Of a DNA stretch of 64,000 nt, positions 54,793 to 64,000 are shown in pieces. The notes under the pieces are model-generated. The model had not been told where the DNA came from. It saw only the letters and a list, made by a program, of their open reading frames with translations, and did no database searches. The translations under genes and the position numbers were made by a program. How positions within the stretch are numbered: the first letter of the stretch is position 1; each line of letters begins with the position of its first letter. The DNA comes from JBKQVT01 sp963727245. GTDB lineage: Bacteria; Planctomycetota; Planctomycetia; Pirellulales; Thermoguttaceae. Location of the stretch: NCBI GenBank assembly GCA_963727245.1, contig CAVSFO010000004.1:62001-126000 (forward strand), read 5' to 3'.

Positions 54793-55550
54793 GTGGAAGC
54801 TCCTGTGCAAATCGGTTCCAGCGCGTCCTGAAGGGCGGCGGAGGCATCGGCCGGATCGGCGCCGACCAGGTCGGCCAGCGAGCCGTTGAAGGCGACCCGG
54901 CCGTCGCGGAGCACGGCCGCCAGGTCGCAGAGCCGGCCCACGTCGGCCATGTTGTGGGAGACGAGGATGGCGGTCCTGCCTTGCTTGCGATGCCGGCCAA
55001 TCACGTCGTAGAGGAGCTTTCGGGCCGCCAGGTCCATGCCTTCGGCCGGCTCATCCAGCACGAGCAGATCGGGATCGCCCAGCAGGGCCTGGGCCAGCGC
55101 CAGTCGCTGCGACATGCCCTTGCTGAAGGCGGCGATGGGCTCGGCGGCGCGGTCGGCCAGTCCGAATTCGTCCAGCAGGCGCGGGATCCGCTCGGCCAGT
55201 TGGCCCGCCGGGACCAACGTCAGGGCGCCGTAGTATTGCAGCAGTGTCCGGGCCGTCAGGTACTGGGGAAACGCCTGGCGCTCGTGGACGTAGCCGACGC
55301 GGGCCAGCGTGGAGCGGTCTTCGGCCGGGAGGCCCAGGCGGAGGATCGTTCCCGAGCTGGGGCGGCAGATGCCCAGCAAGGCCTTCAGCAGCGTGGTCTT
55401 GCCGGCCCGATTAGGTCCGAGGACGCCGAAGACCGTGCCGCGCGGCACCGACAGGGTCACGTCGCGCAGGGCGTGGATGGTGGTGCGCCGCAGCAGGCCG
55501 GCGCGATAGACCTTGGACACTTCACGGAACTGGACGGCGAATCGAGGCAT
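54789..55550 (-). CDS. ABC transporter ATP-binding protein
   Basis: 253 residues from ATG 55550. Walker A is GPNRAGKTTLLKALLG (Arg in place of the usual Gly before Ala), signature FSKGMSQRLALAQALLGDPD, Walker B LLVLDEPAEGMD, switch His in LVSHNMADVGRL. The helical linker reads GYVHERQAFPQYLTARTLLQ. Makes a two-gene exporter with the permease at 53795. Substrate unknown; ABC-2 exporters of this kind often move lipids, peptides or surface polymers. Confidence 0.9.
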   Translation of the reverse strand: MPRFAVQFREVSKVYRAGLLRRTTIHALRDVTLSVPRGTVFGVLGPNRAGKTTLLKALLGICRPSSGTILRLGLPAEDRSTLARVGYVHERQAFPQYLTARTLLQYYGALTLVPAGQLAERIPRLLDEFGLADRAAEPIAAFSKGMSQRLALAQALLGDPDLLVLDEPAEGMDLAARKLLYDVIGRHRKQGRTAILVSHNMADVGRLCDLAAVLRDGRVAFNGSLADLVGADPADASAALQDALEPICTGAST

Positions 55551-55676
55551 TTTTAATAGCGGTGACTATTGAATGAGGACGCTTGCGGGCATTTTTTACA
55601 ACGGTGACTATTGAATGAGGACGCTTGCGGGCATTTTTAACTGCGGTGATTATTGAATAAGGGACACTTGCACGCC
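55544..55676. repeat. 42-bp tandem repeat overlapping the stop of the TadG-like gene
   Basis: Two near-identical 42-bp units at 55559-55600 and 55601-55642 (CGGTGACTATTGAATGAGGA, CGCTTGCGGGCATTTTT) and a diverged third at 55643-55676, which holds the last codons and TAA of the TadG-like gene. The unit length is a multiple of three, so a 14-residue repeat would be encoded if translated. It separates the TadG-like gene from the ABC ATPase. Confidence 0.85.
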
Positions 55677-58222
55677 GTTTTGGAGGATCGTCTTGATGGC
55701 AGTTTGCAGGTTGGAGACGATCGTGCTGGTGGCGCCGTTGATGATCTTGTAGCTCGGCATGTTGTCGTTGACGTTTCCGATCGTTTGCATCTGGACGAGC
55801 GTCGGCACGCCGTTGCCGCCCTGCGGACCGAAGGCCAGGCAATGGATCAGCAGGGGGCGGGTCGCCGTGCTGTAGCCGCCGGCGGAAGTCTGGGCGGCCA
55901 GTTGCGTGCACAGGCTGTAGATCTGCGAGGTGACGTTCGAGTCGTTGTCGTTGTACTGGGTGACGTTGGTCGGATACTCGCTGGTGCTGGGACTGGCGCT
56001 GTTGTAGCGGACGGAGTAATAGGACTGGTAGGCGCCGTTGTTGTTGAAGTTGGCGGAGGCGGTGAAGTTCGGGGCGCCGTCGGTCTCGAAGATGATGATT
56101 TTCTGGGCGCCTTGGCGGCCGTTGCCGCCGGCGTCGCCGCTGCCGCAGGGCGGGCTCTGGTTATAGGATTGCAGCGAAGAATTGCAACTGAACTGGTTGT
56201 GGGCCAACATCAGCGCCATGGCGTAGCAGGTGCCGCCCATCGCCCGGGGCACTTCCAGGTTGTTGGCGTCATAGGGGGTCACGGTGGACGAGCTGCTGAT
56301 GGTCGCCGGCGGATACCAGAGCGATGCAGTCAGGGCCGAGTAGTTCTGCCCCAAGGGGACGCGCACGCGGTTGAATCGCGACCCGGAGGTGTCGTTGGTG
56401 CCGGTCAACGGCGTGCTGAACATAATCAGCGACACGAAGTCGTTGGGATGATTGTTCTGGATGTCGCCGAGGGCCGCCTGGACCCCCAGTTTGCACAGGT
56501 ACAACGGCGCTTCGTGGCAGGTGCCGGGCCACCAGCAGAACTGCGAGCAATTGTTGCCGTAGCCGCTGTACCAGAGGTTGTAGTTGCCGAGGAAGTCGAT
56601 CATGGTCATGGGGCCGAACCAGAAGCTCAGCAGCGGCCGTATCGGATTGTCGTTGTAATTCATGTAGGGCATGTAGGGAGCGGTCTTGGTCTGCGTGAGC
56701 TTGCTCAAAGGCGTAATCTGAAAGGTGCCCCATTGGAAGTCGGGGCCATAGCCCGTGTTCCCCTGGGCCGCGCTATTAATGACGACGTAGGTGCTGGAAC
56801 TGGTCTGCATGACGCCGAGCACGTAATCGATATAGGCCTTCCAGAATCGCTGGTTCAAATCGGTCGGCGGCCAGGTCGAGGTGTTGATCGTCGAGGGGAT
56901 CTGCGTGTAGTAGACGATGCGGCCCGATTGCAGCGTGGGCGGAAATACTTGGGGACCGATGGTGCGGATGAAAGTCAAGATGGCGCCGTAGTCGATGGTG
57001 TAGCCGCTGTTGCCACTGACTACCGGGGGCTGCCAGTTGCCGTTGCTGGTGCTCCAGAGCAGGGAATTGTCCGCCTGGGCCGTGGGGAAATTGAAATACG
57101 CCGTGCGCCAGTCGTTCTTGGGATTGGGCGGCCAGATGTAAAATGTCTTGCCCCAGTAGCCGGGACCCAGCGTATAGCCGTTGAAGACCCCCGAGGGCGT
57201 GAGGTGGTAACTGGCGTAGGTATAGCCCGAAACCTCGAAGTTCTGGTTGTACGTGCTGTTGGTGATCGTTGTCATACTCAGCATCTGGGACGCCGTTTGG
57301 GCATAGGACCCGCCCTTGTTGAAATTGGTCTTCGCGGGAACGTCGCCCGAGGGCGTGGTGGCGAAACTGCCGGCGAAACTGGTAAACGCCGCCGTGCCGT
57401 TGGCATCCTGGTAGAAATCCTGGGCGATCGGCGGCCGGTTGTCGCTGGTCGACGTGGAGATATTGGCGTTCGCATAAGGCGAAGTGGCCGCGGCTCCCAC
57501 AATCAGCGAACTAGCGGCGCTGTAATGGCCGAATTGCGGGTAGACCGTGTCCTGGTTGTTGGAGCTCCGGCCCGCGTTGCTAGTGCTGCCGTTGTCATAG
57601 TTGATGGGCATCCCCAACAGGCTGCTGAAGCGCATCGAGCCCGAGTAATCGAGGATCAAGCAGATGTCGCGGGCGCGGTGCGCGGCGGTCGCGACGGCCT
57701 GCAGGTTGGGCGCCGACAAGCTGAAGAGCTTGGCGAAGGCCAGGTTCGAGTAGACGTTGGCGGTCACGGTCGCCTGGACCATGGTCCAGTTCTGGCTGGA
57801 AGGCCCGGGAAACTGCCCCTCGAATTGCGACGTGGTGGAATTGTAGACGTAGCGGCCGATGTTCAGGCTGAGGTCGGCGGTGCTGATCGGCGCCCCCAGG
57901 AGGGTGTTGGCGGCCACGGCCGCCTGGGCGTTGGGCGTGACGTCGGAATAGTTGTTATTGACGGCCGTATTGCCGTTGAGCGTCCGGGCGCCGGCCAGGG
58001 CGGCGGCGTCAGCGGCATCGGCAAGTTGCGTCCGCGCGAAGGTCAACACGCCCAGGTCGATCGCCAGGGCCACGCACGCCGCCAAGGGGATCATGCAGAC
58101 CACCAGCAGCACCAGCGTTGCGCCCGGCGCCGCAGCGCCGGCGGCCCGTGCCGCCGTCGCATGGGAAGAGGGGAAGCATCTTGGGACCGCCGTGGGCCCT
58201 GTTGCAGCATCTGTGTTGCCAT
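55650..58222 (-). CDS. Large TadG-like/VWA protein, frameshifted near its start
   Basis: ATG 58222 gives a basic leader, then after one missing G near 58130 the hydrophobic segment LVLLVVCMIPLAACVALAID and LGVLTFARTQLADAADAAA, the classical TadG/Flp-pilus pseudopilin-like N-terminus. A VWA-like MIDAS follows at DICLILDYSGSMRFSSLLG (DxSxS), with later SLIMFSTPLTGTND and IIIFETDGAPNFT (VWA Thr/Asp). Rich in Asn, Ser and Tyr. About 857 residues, long for the family. Probably exported and anchored by the N-terminal helix; a role in pilus assembly or surface adhesion is inferred. Downstream of two TadE-like genes in one run. Confidence 0.83.
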
Positions 58223-58226
58223 GGTT

Positions 58227-58709
58227 TCAGTTCCCTTCGCTGGGCTGGACCGACTGGAATTGCACGTTCACCGACGCCGGCAGGTGCAGCAAGGTGGGAA
58301 TCATGAACTGGTACGAGCCGGTGATCGTGAGGCACGCGTACTGTCCCGGTTGCCCCCCGGGCCAAGTGCCGACGTTGTTCCCCAAGGCGTCGGAGACGAA
58401 CACGGAAATGTTCTGGCTGTTGAGCTGCTGGCCAGCCAGGGCGTTTGTCACCGCGCTTGTCACGTTGGTCGATGCGTTGCCGTAGGTCACGGCGGTCCCG
58501 CTCGCGTTGTCGATGACGATGGGCGAGCCGTGCTTGGCCGCGTAGACGGCCCCGGCGCGCGCCGCGTTGCTGAAAACGTGCTCGGTCATCAGGAAGCGCC
58601 CGTACTCGAAGATGCCGAGGATAAACAACAACACCAGCGGCAGCACCATCGCCGTTTCGACCGCGACCGCGCCCGTCGTTCGTCTTTTGCCTCTGCAATG
58701 TCGTTTCAT
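58227..58709 (-). CDS. TadE-like pilus pseudopilin
   Basis: 160 residues from ATG 58709. Basic leader (MKRHCRGKRRTTGAVAVETA), then the TadE hydrophobic helix with Glu at position +5-like: AVAVETAMVLPLVLLFILGI, FEYGRFLMTEHVFSNAARAG. The tail is beta-rich and ends QFQSVQPSEGN. TadE pseudopilins are processed by prepilin peptidase and act in Tad (tight adherence) pilus assembly. The gene ends 5 bases before the TadG-like start. Confidence 0.86.
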   Translation of the reverse strand: MKRHCRGKRRTTGAVAVETAMVLPLVLLFILGIFEYGRFLMTEHVFSNAARAGAVYAAKHGSPIVIDNASGTAVTYGNASTNVTSAVTNALAGQQLNSQNISVFVSDALGNNVGTWPGGQPGQYACLTITGSYQFMIPTLLHLPASVNVQFQSVQPSEGN

Positions 58710-58724
58710 AGGGACCAGCCGCCG

Positions 58725-59246
58725 TCAGTAGGGCAGTTGAGTGCTGACGGTCACCGTGGTGTCATTGTTGGAGAACCACTGCACCGTCGCGGATGCTTGA
58801 TTGACGCCGGTAATCGTGCTGGGGACCCAAATCAAGCTGTTGAAAGGGGCCCCGGCGGGAATGGTCACCGTCACGCTGAACGGATCCAGCGGCTGCGCCT
58901 GCCAGGGATCCGTCCAAGCGTCGCTGCTCAGATTGGTCAGCGTCACCTGGGCGTTGCTGTAGGCCGCGCTGGGAAAGCCGGCAGCCTGAAGGTAGTTCTG
59001 CACGGTCGTCTGCACCATGGCGCAGGTCACATTGGTGCCGCCGCTGACGCCGCCGGCCGCCTGTCGTGCGCCGACGCGGGCCGCGTCCTGCAGAGTCATC
59101 GAGATGTCGATGAACCGTCCCGCCTCCCACACGCCCAGCATGAGAAGCACGACCACGGGCAGGCAGACGGCGGCCTCGACGGCGGCAATGCCGCGGCGGG
59201 ACCGCGGCCGCACCGGCGCTGGCGCCGGACGAGTTCGTCTTGGCAC
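58725..59246 (-). CDS. TadE-like pilus pseudopilin
   Basis: Begins with GTG 59246; an ATG 3 bases earlier is in a different frame of reading. 173 residues. Motif RRGIAAVEAAVCLPVVVLLM, LGVWEAGRFIDISMTLQDAA, RVGARQA. Very like the neighbour in layout. First of a three-gene run (TadE, TadE, TadG). The core Tad secretion genes (tadA, tadB, tadC, rcpA) are not in the window. The region 59250-59541 upstream holds no gene I can support. Confidence 0.85.
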   Translation of the reverse strand: MPRRTRPAPAPVRPRSRRGIAAVEAAVCLPVVVLLMLGVWEAGRFIDISMTLQDAARVGARQAAGGVSGGTNVTCAMVQTTVQNYLQAAGFPSAAYSNAQVTLTNLSSDAWTDPWQAQPLDPFSVTVTIPAGAPFNSLIWVPSTITGVNQASATVQWFSNNDTTVTVSTQLPY

Positions 59247-59541
59247 GCATCTGCGGGGAACATGCTGCCGATGACCTCTGCCTGACAGGACGATTAACGA
59301 GCGTGCCGGCGTAGCCGCCCGCGCGATCAGGCCGTGCCTGAGGGTCGCTTCGCGCCCGCCAAGTAAAGCCTGACGTTGCGCGGCGTGCTACGGACACGTA
59401 TTTCTCTATAGGAAGCATAGCATTTTCGCCTGCGGGCCTCCGCCGGTTCGAGGGGGTCCGGATTCTGACCGCTGGCGGACAGGTGGCCAGCCCGTGTACC
59501 GTCCTAAAGGGGGGCGTCACCGCCGGATGGGCGGCCCCTTT

Positions 59542-59872
59542 GGGTGGCGCTCGATCTGCCAGTGCTTTCCGCATTTTCATCCCCGGCGTGATGGGAACCC
59601 AAGGAGCCCAAAGCACTGGCAAAGCCAGTGGCACCCTGCGCCGCGAAAATCGTCGGGTGGCGCTCGATCTGCCAGTGCTTTCCGCATTTTCATCCCCGGC
59701 GTGATGGGAACCCAAGGAGCCCAAAGCACTGGCAAAGCCAGTGGCACCCTGCGCCGCGAAAATCGTCGGGTGGCACTGGCTCCGCCAGTGCTTTTCGCAT
59801 TTTTATCCGCAGCGCGGTGGAACGCCGGGGAGCCGGAGCACTGGCAAAGCCAGTGCCACCCAGGGAGTGCCA
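59542..59872. repeat. 113-bp tandem repeat, three units
   Basis: Units start GGGTGGC at 59542, 59655 and 59768. Each has arms ATCTGCCAGTGCTTTCCGCA and CAAAGCACTGGCAAAGCCAG, so each can fold. The third unit is more diverged (GGCACTGGCTCCGCCAGTGC). Half-sites of the same type occur at 30149. It precedes the transporter gene by about 120 bases. Confidence 0.88.
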
Positions 59873-59991
59873 ATGCCCCGCAGGCAAAGCAGGTGCCGCA
59901 CGATCCGAGCCCGGCCTTCCCAAGCGGCCGCGGCCGCGATATGATGCACGTTTTTACATGGCTCAGTCGGGTAGTTCAGGGAGCTGGCAGC

Positions 59992-62296
59992 ATGACAGAA
60001 CCGGCCGCGCAGGGTTCTTTGGCCGGGGCCACCGCCGAGCGCCGCCGGCGCACCAGCCTTACATCCCCGATGATGTTATCATCCCGGAGTTCACCTGGCC
60101 GGCGGTGCTGGTCGGCGCCGTGCTGGGCATCGTCTTCGGGGCGTCCTCGCTCTACCTGGTGCTGAAGGTCGGCATGACGGTGTTGGCCTCGATCCCGGTG
60201 GCGGTGCTTTCCATCACGCTCTTCCGCCTCTTCACCCGGGTATTCGGCGTTCGCCGGGCAACCATCCTGGAGAACAACATCGTGCAGACGGCCGGCTCGG
60301 CCGGCGAGTCGATCGCCTTCGGCATCGGCGTCACGATGCCGGCCCTGTTGCTGCTGGGCTTCCAAATGGATCTGACCCGGACCATGGTGGTCGGCGTGCT
60401 CGGCGGCTTGCTCGGGATCCTCATGATGATCCCCCTGCGCCGGGCCTTCGTCGTGAAGCAGCACGGCACGCTGAAATATCCCGAGGGCACCGCCTGCGCT
60501 GAAGTGCTGATCGTCGGCGAAACGGGCGGCACAACCGCAAAAACCGTGTTCACCGGCTTCGGCATCGCCTTCGTCTATCAGATCCTCATGCTGGGGTTGA
60601 AGATTTGGAAGGAGACGCCGGCCAAGGCCATCTCGTGGTTCGCGGGGGCGGAACCGGCCTTGGAAGTCAACCCGACGCTGTTGGGCGTCGGCTATATTAT
60701 CGGGACGCGGGTGTCGAGCATCATGTTGGCCGGCGCCGTGCTCTCCTACCTGGTGTTGGTTCCCGCCATCCGCTTCTTCGGTGACGGATTGAGTCACGCG
60801 CTCTATCCGGGAACGAAGCTGATCCACGACATGAACGCCGACGAGATCCGCGGCGCCTACATTCTCTATATTGGGGCGGGCGCGGTCGCCGCCGGAGGAA
60901 TCATCAGCCTCTTCCGGGCGCTGCCGCTGATTGTCAGTTCCATCGCCGTGGGAATGCGCGACCTGATGGGCTCCAAGGGGGAGCATGTCACCCTGCGCCG
61001 CACCGACCGCGACCTCTCCCTCCGCTTCGTTGTCTTCGGGTCCTTGGCGCTGGTGGTCGTCATTTGGGCGTTCCTGCCGCTGGGCTCGCCCTGGAGTTGG
61101 GCAGGACTGGCGGGCGCCATCCTCGTCGTCCTTTTCGGGTTCCTCTTCGTCACCGTCTCCTCGCGATTGACCGGCGAGATCGGCTCCTCGTCGAACCCGA
61201 TTTCGGGCATGACCGTGGCCACGTTGATTCTGACCTGCCTGATCTTCCTCGTGCTGGGATGGAACGGAACGGAGGACCGCCTGATCGTCATGACGGTGGC
61301 GGCCGTGGTCTGTGTGGCCTCGTCCAACGGCGGCACGACCTCGCAGGACCTGAAGACGGGCTTCCTCGTCGGCGCCACGCCCAAATACCAGCAATGGGCC
61401 ATCGTCATCGGCGCGGTCACTTCGGCCGTCGTCATGGGCTTCATCCTGCTGGCGATGAACCGCATCGGCACCACCTATCACAAGACGGAACTCCCCACGC
61501 CCGCCCACTCCATCGACGTCAGCCTGCTGACCGAACGGGCCAAGGTCCCGGGCGACCCCGTCGACTATCACGTCTACCGCGTCAATCAGGCCGAGGCGCT
61601 GCGGCAGCAAATCGATCGCGGCGAATACCGCGTCGACGACGCCGGCCGAATTTGCTACCTCGTCGATCCGGGAATCATGGGAGTCCGCAAGCACACCGAT
61701 GCCGGCGGCGAACTCCACAAATATGGCGCGCCGCAGACCGAATTGATGGCGATCATCACCGACGGGATTCTCGCCCGCAAACTCCCTTGGACGCTGGTGG
61801 TATTGGGGCGCTGATCGCCGTGGTCCTCGAGCTGTCGCGCGTTCCCTCGCTGCCGTTCGCGGTCGGTGTCTACCTGCCATTTTCGATCTCCACGCCGGTC
61901 TTCGTCGGCGGCCTGGTCCGTTGGCTCGTGGATCGATGGGGACCACGCCCGGACCCGTCCGTCGACGCCGAAGCCGCCTCCGAGACCAGCCAGGGCTCGC
62001 TGCTTTCGACAGGCTACATTGCCGGCGGGGCCATCGGGGGCGTGCTCATCTCGTTCTGCAACTTCAGCGAGCCCCTCCTCGACGCGCTGAAGCGTTTTGG
62101 CGGCCGCCTTCTCGGCTGGCTCGGCGTGTCGCCGGCCGCGGCCGAGGGAAACCGGCTTCCCCTGGGCGCCTTTGCCGTGCTGGTGGCGATGATGGTGCTG
62201 GTCGGCATGGGCTGGATCATGAAAAATAAAAACACACCCTCCACCGGCCCCGGCACCCCGAACCCTCCCGACGCCTGGGACATAGAAGACTCATAG
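59992..62296 (+). CDS. OPT-family oligopeptide/metal transporter, two frameshifts
   Basis: ATG 59992 (CAGGGAGC upstream) reads MTEPAAQGSLAGATAERRR; the main frame, open from another ATG at 59958, continues PYIPDDVIIPEFTWPAVLVG, so there is a shift near 60045 or 59958 is the start. Then about 15 spans: ASSLYLVLKVGMTVLASIPV, AGSAGESIAFGIGVTMPALL, KYPEGTACAEVLIVGE, GGTTSQDLKTGFLVGATPKY and, after a shift near 61795, GALIAVVLELSRVPSLPFAV and VGVYLPFSISTPVFVGGLV. These are hallmarks of prokaryotic OPT transporters. About 768 residues. Substrate (peptide, or metal-chelate) not determinable. Confidence 0.88.
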
Positions 62297-62373
62297 GGCG
62301 GGCACCGTCCGCCGACGTACCGTAAATCTGGTGGTGGGCCATCCCCACCCTGCTAGCCCCAAGGACATCCTCC

Positions 62374-64000
62374 ATGACGATCAAACAGCGATGGATAGGC
62401 GTGACAGGCCTCGTTTTGGCCGCGACGATAGCCGCCGCGGCCCGGGCCGACGAAGGCATGTGGCTTTTCAGCAATCCGCCCAAGAAACTCTTGCAGGAGC
62501 GCTATACCTTCGCGCCCCCGGACCAGTGGTATTCCGACCTCCAGCAGGCCTCCGTGCGTTTCAACAGCGGCGGGTCGGGCGAGTTCGTCTCCTCCGACGG
62601 ACTGGTCCTGACGAACCATCACATCGGCGTCGACGCCCTGGAGAAGCTCAGCACCCCGGAGAAAAACTACGTGGCCGACGGCTTCTACGCCCGCACGCGC
62701 AGCGAAGAGTTGAAGTGCCCGGACGTGGAACTCAACGTGCTGGTGAGCGTCGAGGACGTGACCGCGCGGGTCAACGCGGCGGTCCATGCGGGCAGCAGCC
62801 TGGCGGACGCCGAGAAGGCCCGCCGGGCGGTGACCAACACCATCGAGCAGGAGTCGGCCAAGGCGACCGGCCTGCGGAGCGACGTGATTATGCTCTATCA
62901 CGGCGGCCTCTACGAGCTCTACCGCTTCAAAAAATATACCGACGTGCGGCTGGTCTTCGCCCCGGAGGATGCCATCGCCTCCTTCGGCGGCGATCCGGAC
63001 AACTTCGAATATCCCCGCTACGACCTGGACATCTGCTTCTTCCGCGTCTATGAGAACGACGCGCCCGCCAAGATCAAGCACTTTCTCAAATGGAACCGCG
63101 CCGGCGTCGCCGACGGCGACTTGATCTTTGTTTCCGGGCACCCCGGCCGCACGGACCGGCAGGACACCATGGCCCACCTGGAACTCCTTCGCGACGTGGC
63201 GACGCCCTTGATCCTCAACGTGCTGCGTCGCCGCGAGGTCCTGCTGTCGGTCTACGGCGCCCGCAGCGACGAGGACGCCCGCGAGGCCCAGGAAGAGCTG
63301 CTGGAAATCCAGAATGGGCGGAAGGCCGCACGTGGGCCGGCTGGCCGGGCTGCAAGACCCGGCGCTGATGGGCGAGAAGCTGGCCGCCGAGACGGCGTTT
63401 CGCAAGGCGGTGGCCGCCGATCCGAAACTTCGGGAGCTGTGCGGTCCGGCCTGGGAGGACATCGCCGCCGCCTTGAAAACGTGGCGCCCGATGTACGTCG
63501 AGGAAAGCCTGCTGGAGCACGGCATGGCCTTCAACAGCCACCTGTTCGGCATCGCCCGCGCCCTCCTCCGCCTGGCCGAAGAAAGCCCCAAGCCCAACGC
63601 CGAGCGGCTCCGCGAGTACCGCGAGTCGAATCGTGCTTCGCTGGAGCAGCAGCTTTTCAGCCCGGCGCCGATCTATGACCGCCTGGAAACCGCCAAGCTG
63701 GCGGATTCGCTGGCCATGCTCATGGAACTCAAGGGGGCGGACGACGAGTTGGTCCGCAAGGTCATGGCGGGCAAATCGCCCTCGCGAGCGGGCCGCCGAG
63801 CTGATCGCCGGCACCAAGCTCAAGGACGTCGCCACGCGCAAGCAGTTGGCCAAGGGCACTCTGGCGGCCGTCGAGGCCGCGCACGACCCCATGATCGAGC
63901 TGGCGCGGCTGGTCGACGCCCCTGCGCGGAAGCTCCGCCACACCGTCGAGGAACTCAGCGAAGCGATGCAGCAGGCCTATGCCAAGCTGGCCAAGGCGCG
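62374..64000 (+). CDS. S46-family peptidase (dipeptidyl-peptidase 7/11-like), cut by window end, two frameshifts
   Basis: ATG 62374 gives a signal peptide (VTGLVLAATIAAAARA) and then EGMWLFSNPPKKLLQERY. The catalytic His is in GLVLTNHHIGVDALEKLS; FGGDPDNFEYPRYDLDICFF and HPGRTDRQDTMAHLELLRD are strongly conserved. Shifts lie near 63325 (after LEIQNGRK) and near 63785; text continues as DPALMGEKLAAETAFRKAV and later AAELIAGTKLKDVATRKQLA. The C-terminal catalytic Ser is beyond the window. The family cleaves dipeptides from peptide N-termini in the periplasm. Beside an OPT transporter, this suggests peptide use. Confidence 0.88.

Noticed and set aside
55653..59285. 1210-codon plus-strand reading frame opposite the Tad genes
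   Set aside because: It is the antisense of three genes with clear TadE/TadG motifs and carries no recognisable domain.
59542..59872. Possible CRISPR array
   Set aside because: Units are 113 bp with no spacers; internal inverted arms mark them as palindromic elements.

Overview
This is GC-rich bacterial DNA that reads like a planctomycete, probably an anaerobic or facultative relative of the Pirellulales. That placement is inferred from FG-GAP/VCBS and TDAGL-type LRR secreted proteins, TadE/TadG-like proteins, a peptide chain release factor-like protein, a Gly/Pro-rich TPR protein, multi-PAS hybrid kinases, and abundant palindromic intergenic elements. There is no rRNA in the window and no taxonomy was computed. 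About a dozen otherwise well-conserved genes are broken by single-base or two-base shifts, which looks more like draft or long-read assembly error than decay. I give the full gene extents and name each shift.

Layout: 0-9 kb holds mixed secreted and housekeeping genes (ThuA-like end, release-factor-like, hydrolase, FG-GAP, LRR, SagB-type dehydrogenase, YncE-like propeller, PAP2, msrC). 9-20 kb holds a 276-bp tandem array, a TPR protein, response regulators, CsrA, a sigma-70 factor and a large hybrid histidine kinase. 20-33.7 kb is a selenocysteine island: tRNA-Sec(UCA), selD, selA and selB, mixed with an FeS membrane protein, an AhpD-like protein and a four-gene double-cubane/2-hydroxyacyl-CoA dehydratase-activase operon. 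Inside it are two genes with an in-frame TGA followed at 12-14 nt by a strong hairpin. The better one (20096-21799) gives U-x3-C near the C-terminus of a secreted protein and is my main candidate for a new selenoprotein.

33.7-35.4 kb is a double-GGDEF protein. 35.5-41.0 kb (minus) is a bifurcating-type [FeFe] hydrogenase operon whose NuoF-like subunit is fused to a GltD-like flavoprotein. Divergently, 41.9-51.9 kb (plus) is an eight-gene, start/stop-overlapping operon: HdrCB-like, EtfB, EtfA, membrane Etf-quinone/Hdr-like reductase, HdrA, MvhD, MvhG, MvhA. Together these suggest H2, NAD(P)H, ferredoxin, flavoprotein and quinone pools linked by flavin-based electron bifurcation.

52-64 kb holds a second CsrA, an uncharacterised protein, an ABC transporter pair, a TadG/TadE/TadE set, an OPT-family transporter and an S46 peptidase cut by the window end. 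Short palindromic or tandem elements sit in most gaps; several have entered genes or gene ends (HATPase domain of the kinase, 3' end of selD, 3' end of selB, stop regions of the TPR and TadG genes).
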